Assembly (NCBI GenBank): GCA_000438355.1
Contig: FR901470.1
Coordinates: 6,133-16,001, forward strand
Origin: Clostridium sp. CAG:273
GTDB taxonomy: Bacteria; Bacillota; Clostridia; TANB77; CAG-508
DNA: 9,869 nt
Direction of reading: 5' to 3'
Shown: positions 6,487 to 9,869 of the stretch, piece by piece
Layout of the letters: each line of letters begins with the position of its first letter
Numbering within the stretch: position 1 is the stretch's first letter
Notes under the pieces: generated by a model
The model's database searches: none
The model's input: only the letters and a program-made list of their open reading frames with translations
Told to the model about the DNA's origin: nothing
Position numbers and translations under genes: made by a program

Positions 6487-6515
6487 ATTGATTATATTAT
6501 TTTTTACCATTGCTA

Positions 6516-9278
6516 TTACTGGTCTCTTCCACAGCAATTCTTATATTTTTTGCCCGAACCACATGGACATGGGTCATTTCTGCCAACTTTTGGTCCTTGA
6601 TTAACTACTGGAATATGTCCTAAACTTGGAGCTTGCTTTTTAGTTTTATTATCTCTACTTACATTTTCTATTGTACTATTTGCAAGTGTTGCATTTGTTA
6701 TTTGTACAGATTCTTGCCTAGTTACTGTATCTTCTCTTTTTCTTGCATTCATTAATAATTTAACAACATCAGATTTAATATCATAAACCATTTGCTCAAA
6801 CATATCAGAACCTTCTGTTCTGTATTGTACAACTGGATCTTTTTGTCCATAAGCGCGTAACCCTATACCATCTTTTAATTCATCCATATTATCAATATGG
6901 TCCATCCATCTGTTGTCAACTATTTTTAAAACTACTATTCTTTCTAGCTCTCTCATTTGCTTTTCGCCAATTTGTTGTTCTTTTTCTTCATAAATTTTTA
7001 GAGCTTTATCTTTTAATTCTTCACTAACTTTATCTATATGAATTTTCTTCTCTTTTAAAGCATCTATTTGTGTTATTCCTAAATCTGTTTCAATTTCTTG
7101 AATCAATGCTTCTTTTTGAATGTTTAATGGGTCGCTACAATATGTATCAACTATTTCGTCTATTACAGAGTTAACCATATTTAGTACATTATTTCTAATG
7201 TTTTCTCCATCAAGAACTTCACGTCTTTGCTTATATATAATTGTTCTTTGAACATTCATAACATCATCATATTGTAAAACGTTCTTTCTTATACTAAAGT
7301 TCCTACTTTCGACTTTCTTTTGAGCATTTTCTACTGCTCTACTTATTAATTTTGATTCTATTGGTAAATCCTCATCTGCACCTAATGTATTATATACTTT
7401 AGTAATTGCATCTCCACCAAAAATTTTCATTAAATCATCATCAAGGCTTAAATAAAATCTTGACTCTCCTGGGTCTCCTTGACGACCACTACGTCCTCTT
7501 AATTGGTTATCAATTCTTCTAGATTCATGTCTTGATGTACCAATTATTTTTAATCCACCAACAGCGACAACTTTTTCCTTTTCCTTAGAAATTTCTTCAT
7601 CAAATTTATTCTTAATTTCTTGATATTTCTTTCTTAGTGTTAATATTTTTTCATCATCTGTTTCATTATATGCAGATGCGTCTTCTATTTCTTCTGTAGT
7701 ATATTTTAATTTTCTCATCTGTCTTTTGGCTAAAAATTCACTATTGCCACCAAGCATAATATCAGTACCACGTCCAGCCATATTTGTTGCTATTGTAACA
7801 GCGCCAAACTTACCTGCTTGAGAAACAATTTCTGCCTCTTTCTCATGATACTTAGCATTTAATACTTCATGTGGTATTTGTTCTTTATCTAATAATTTAC
7901 TTAATTTTTCAGACTTTTCAATTGAAATTGTACCAACTAATACTGGTTGACCTTTTTCATAGCTTTCTTTTATATCTTTAATTACTGCTCTAAATTTAGC
8001 ATCTTCATTTTTAAATATAATATCTTTTTGGTCTTTTCTAATCATAGGTTTATTTGTTGGTATTTCTATAACATCCAACTTATAAATTTCTTCAAATTCT
8101 GTTTGCTCTGTCATCGCAGTACCAGTCATACCAGATAATTTATCATACATTCTAAAGTAATTTTGGAATGTAATTGTTGCAAGAGTTTTAGATTCATCTG
8201 CAATCTTTACATGCTCCTTAGCTTCAATTGCTTGATGTAAACCATTATTATATCTTCTACCATACATAATTCTTCCTGTAAATTCATCAACAATTAAAAC
8301 TTGTCCATCTTTTACAATGTAATCAATATCTTTTTTCATAATTCCATGTGCACGAAGTGCTTGATTAACATTATGAACCAATTCTGAATTTTCTATATCA
8401 TTAAAGTTTTCTAAACCAAATTCTTTTTCAGCTTTTTTAATACCTTTTTGTGTTAATGAAGCAGACTTTGCTTTTAAATCTACAATATAATCATATTTTT
8501 CATTGTCTTCTGCCTGTTCTTCATTTTTTACATCTTCTTCTACTAAAACTTTAGGTGTTAATTTTGAAACGAAATTATCAGCTTTTTTATATAAATTAGA
8601 AGATTGTGTACCTCTACCTGAAATAATAAGTGGAGTACGCGCTTCATCTATTAAAATACTATCAATTTCGTCTACTACTGCATAATGTAAAGGTCTTTGA
8701 ACCAATTGTTCTTTATAAATAACCATATTATCTCTTAAATAGTCAAATCCAAATTCGTTATTTGTTCCATATGTTATATCACATGCATAAGCCTTTTGTT
8801 TATCTTTAGGTTCCATCCCTGCTATAACTAATCCAACAGACATACCTAAAAATTTATATAATTTACCCATCCATTCACTATCTCTTTTAGCTAGGTAATC
8901 ATTAACTGTTATAATATGTACACCTTTTCCTTCTAATGCGTTTAAATATGCTGGTAATGTAGCAACTAATGTTTTTCCTTCACCAGTTTTCATCTCTGCA
9001 ATTCTACCTTGGTGAAGTATAATACCACCTATTAACTGAACATCAAAATGACGCATCCCTAAAACTCTTCTTGAAGCTTCTCTAACAACTGCAAATGCTT
9101 CTGGTAAAATATCATCTAATGTTTTACCTTCTGCAAGCATTTTTTGAAATTCATCTTTCTTTGCTCTTAACTCCGCATCTGTTAATTTTTGCATTTCTGG
9201 TTCTAATGCATTTATTTTATTAACGATAGGTTGTACTCTTTTTACTTCTTTCTCGCTGTAAGACTTAAATAATCCCAT
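6516..9278 (-). CDS. secA: Preprotein translocase ATPase SecA
   Basis: The 920-residue motor that pushes unfolded preproteins through the SecYEG channel using ATP. Visible in order: N-terminal helix and nucleotide-binding domain 1 with Walker A MKTGEGKTL (96-104) and Walker B VVDEIDS (201-207); the preprotein cross-linking domain (about 221-368); DEFTGR (331-336) and SGMTGTA (382-388); nucleotide-binding domain 2 with TNMAGRGTDI (498-507) and RGRSGRQGDPGESRF (594-608); the helical scaffold and wing domains; and a C-terminal zinc-binding tail with Cys904, Cys906, Cys915 and Cys916, which in other species binds SecB or the ribosome. The protein is about 80 residues longer than B. subtilis SecA, largely because of a charged insert at about 511-573 (the variable subdomain) and the tail linker. 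AGGAG at 9287-9291, 8 nt from the ATG, supports the start. It has its own promoter and terminator and is apparently monocistronic. Confidence 0.98.
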   Translation of the reverse strand: MGLFKSYSEKEVKRVQPIVNKINALEPEMQKLTDAELRAKKDEFQKMLAEGKTLDDILPEAFAVVREASRRVLGMRHFDVQLIGGIILHQGRIAEMKTGEGKTLVATLPAYLNALEGKGVHIITVNDYLAKRDSEWMGKLYKFLGMSVGLVIAGMEPKDKQKAYACDITYGTNNEFGFDYLRDNMVIYKEQLVQRPLHYAVVDEIDSILIDEARTPLIISGRGTQSSNLYKKADNFVSKLTPKVLVEEDVKNEEQAEDNEKYDYIVDLKAKSASLTQKGIKKAEKEFGLENFNDIENSELVHNVNQALRAHGIMKKDIDYIVKDGQVLIVDEFTGRIMYGRRYNNGLHQAIEAKEHVKIADESKTLATITFQNYFRMYDKLSGMTGTAMTEQTEFEEIYKLDVIEIPTNKPMIRKDQKDIIFKNEDAKFRAVIKDIKESYEKGQPVLVGTISIEKSEKLSKLLDKEQIPHEVLNAKYHEKEAEIVSQAGKFGAVTIATNMAGRGTDIMLGGNSEFLAKRQMRKLKYTTEEIEDASAYNETDDEKILTLRKKYQEIKNKFDEEISKEKEKVVAVGGLKIIGTSRHESRRIDNQLRGRSGRQGDPGESRFYLSLDDDLMKIFGGDAITKVYNTLGADEDLPIESKLISRAVENAQKKVESRNFSIRKNVLQYDDVMNVQRTIIYKQRREVLDGENIRNNVLNMVNSVIDEIVDTYCSDPLNIQKEALIQEIETDLGITQIDALKEKKIHIDKVSEELKDKALKIYEEKEQQIGEKQMRELERIVVLKIVDNRWMDHIDNMDELKDGIGLRAYGQKDPVVQYRTEGSDMFEQMVYDIKSDVVKLLMNARKREDTVTRQESVQITNATLANSTIENVSRDNKTKKQAPSLGHIPVVNQGPKVGRNDPCPCGSGKKYKNCCGRDQ

Positions 9279-9324
9279 GTCTTTCTCTCCTTTTTACTTT
9301 ATGTAATTAAAATTTATCTACTTT

Positions 9325-9353
9325 ACTATATCACTTTTGTAAAAAAATCGCAA
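9325..9353 (-). promoter_or_regulatory. secA promoter
   Basis: On the minus strand -35 TTGCGA (9353-9348) and -10 TATAGT (9330-9325) are separated by exactly 17 bp, and a TG extension (GTGA just before the -10) strengthens it. The spacer contains a run of seven Ts. Predicted start is near 9318, leaving a leader of about 40 nt with the AGGAG site near its end. Confidence 0.7.
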
Positions 9354-9455
9354 GAAAAAAATCATAAGATTTTTATTATTCTTTCTTTAATATTTTATCA
9401 TATTTGCTTAGTTTTCTTCATACGCTTTAATAAATTAAATGAAAAGGTGATTTAT

Positions 9456-9869
9456 ATGTTTATTTTTAATGTTAAAGTAAATGGAAATAAATTAGGAAAA
9501 GCATTACTTGCTATATTAATTATAATAATTCTAATAGTAACAGGAATTGTGTGCTATAACTTATTTACTAAATCTCGTTTTAAAACAAATGATGTATATA
9601 ATAAAAATGTTGTATATGAACTTTCTCCTCAAAACTATGCAAATGTACTTCAAACAGTTCATAACAATATAGATGACTATGTTGGACAAAAAATCAAATT
9701 TTCTGGTTATATATACAGAATATTTGACTTTACAGAAAAACAATTTGTTCTTGCAAGAGACATGATTGTTTCGTCAGATTTTCAAACTGTTGTAGTTGGT
9801 TTTTTATGCGAGTGTAATGATGCTAAAACTTATAAAGACAATGAATGGGTTGAATTAGAAGGAGAGATA
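9456..9869 (+). CDS. Single-pass membrane protein resembling the YcgQ/TIGR03943 (DUF1980) C-terminal domain (partial)
   Basis: A plus-strand frame of 138 codons, open to the right edge, divergent from secA. AAAAGGTGA at 9442-9450, 5 nt before the ATG, is a good ribosome binding site. A membrane helix lies at about residues 13-37, after a short positively charged N-terminus, so the rest is probably outside the membrane. The soluble part contains YVGQKIKFSGYIYR, then QFVLARDMIV, VVVGFLCEC and WVELEGEI, a pattern I recognise from the C-terminal domain of YcgQ-type proteins, which accompany UPF0718 (YcgR) permeases. These proteins lack a proven function. The usual YcgQ has more N-terminal helices; here only one is present. 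The partner gene, if any, would lie outside the window. The CxC in FLCEC is notable as a possible redox or metal site. No convincing promoter was found in the 177-bp divergent gap. Confidence 0.65.
   Translation, partial: MFIFNVKVNGNKLGKALLAILIIIILIVTGIVCYNLFTKSRFKTNDVYNKNVVYELSPQNYANVLQTVHNNIDDYVGQKIKFSGYIYRIFDFTEKQFVLARDMIVSSDFQTVVVGFLCECNDAKTYKDNEWVELEGEI

Noticed and set aside
7947..8685. Plus-strand open frames at 7947-8138 and 8503-8685
   Set aside because: They are antisense to well conserved secA sequence.
9357..9374. Small hairpin AAAAATC/GATTTTT in the divergent gap
   Set aside because: It has only one G-C pair and no gene ends there on either strand, so it is probably chance in AT-rich DNA rather than a terminator.
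9404..9433. TTGCTT-18-TAATAA as a plus-strand promoter for the YcgQ-like gene
   Set aside because: The boxes are weak and the start would fall at about 9440, directly against the ribosome binding site; not strong enough to annotate.
9561..9743. Minus-strand open frame opposite the YcgQ-like gene
   Set aside because: The plus-strand frame has a good ribosome binding site, a membrane helix and family-like motifs; the antisense frame has none.

Overview
The window is very AT-rich, with strong AGGAGG-type ribosome binding sites, short or nearly absent intergenic gaps inside operons, A/T-biased codons and canonical sigma-A type promoters. This points to a low-GC Gram-positive bacterium (Bacillota), most likely of class Clostridia. 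The SecA sequence, with its zinc-binding tail and enlarged variable insert, fits this. The species cannot be named from the sequence.

All genes except the last are on the minus strand, so transcription runs from right to left. From the right: a divergent, incomplete plus-strand gene (9456 onward) for a single-pass membrane protein resembling the YcgQ/DUF1980 family; secA (9278 to 6516) with a clear promoter and a strong terminator; a three-gene operon (6368 to 4455) of a YtrA-type GntR repressor, an ABC ATPase and a six-helix ABC-2 permease, with its own promoter, a striking operator-like repeat and a terminator; a promoter and leader region with two sets of short repeats leading into a 5'-truncated D-alanyl-D-alanine carboxypeptidase gene (4172 to 3531); a large MacB-like fused ABC ATPase/permease (3403 to 98); and the first 19 codons of a gene that looks like prfB, release factor 2 (57 to the window edge).

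secA followed by prfB is a common pairing in Firmicutes. Here about 6.4 kb of transporter and cell-wall genes lies between them, so the middle of the window looks like an accessory insertion in a housekeeping neighbourhood. That is inference and depends on the short prfB call.

The GntR-ATPase-permease unit is a compact, probably self-repressed stress operon of the YtrAB/BcrAB kind, in which a ligand or cell-envelope stress would release the repressor from an array of three 7-bp repeats spaced exactly one helical turn apart. The large MacB-like transporter has its own upstream region and no obvious regulator beside it. No CRISPR array, transposase, tRNA, rRNA or phage gene is visible. I did not find a clearly new multi-gene system. 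The most interesting items are the operator array, the twin G-rich coupling sites in the operon, the truncated carboxypeptidase with its repeat-rich leader, and the in-frame minisatellite in the transporter's outer domain.
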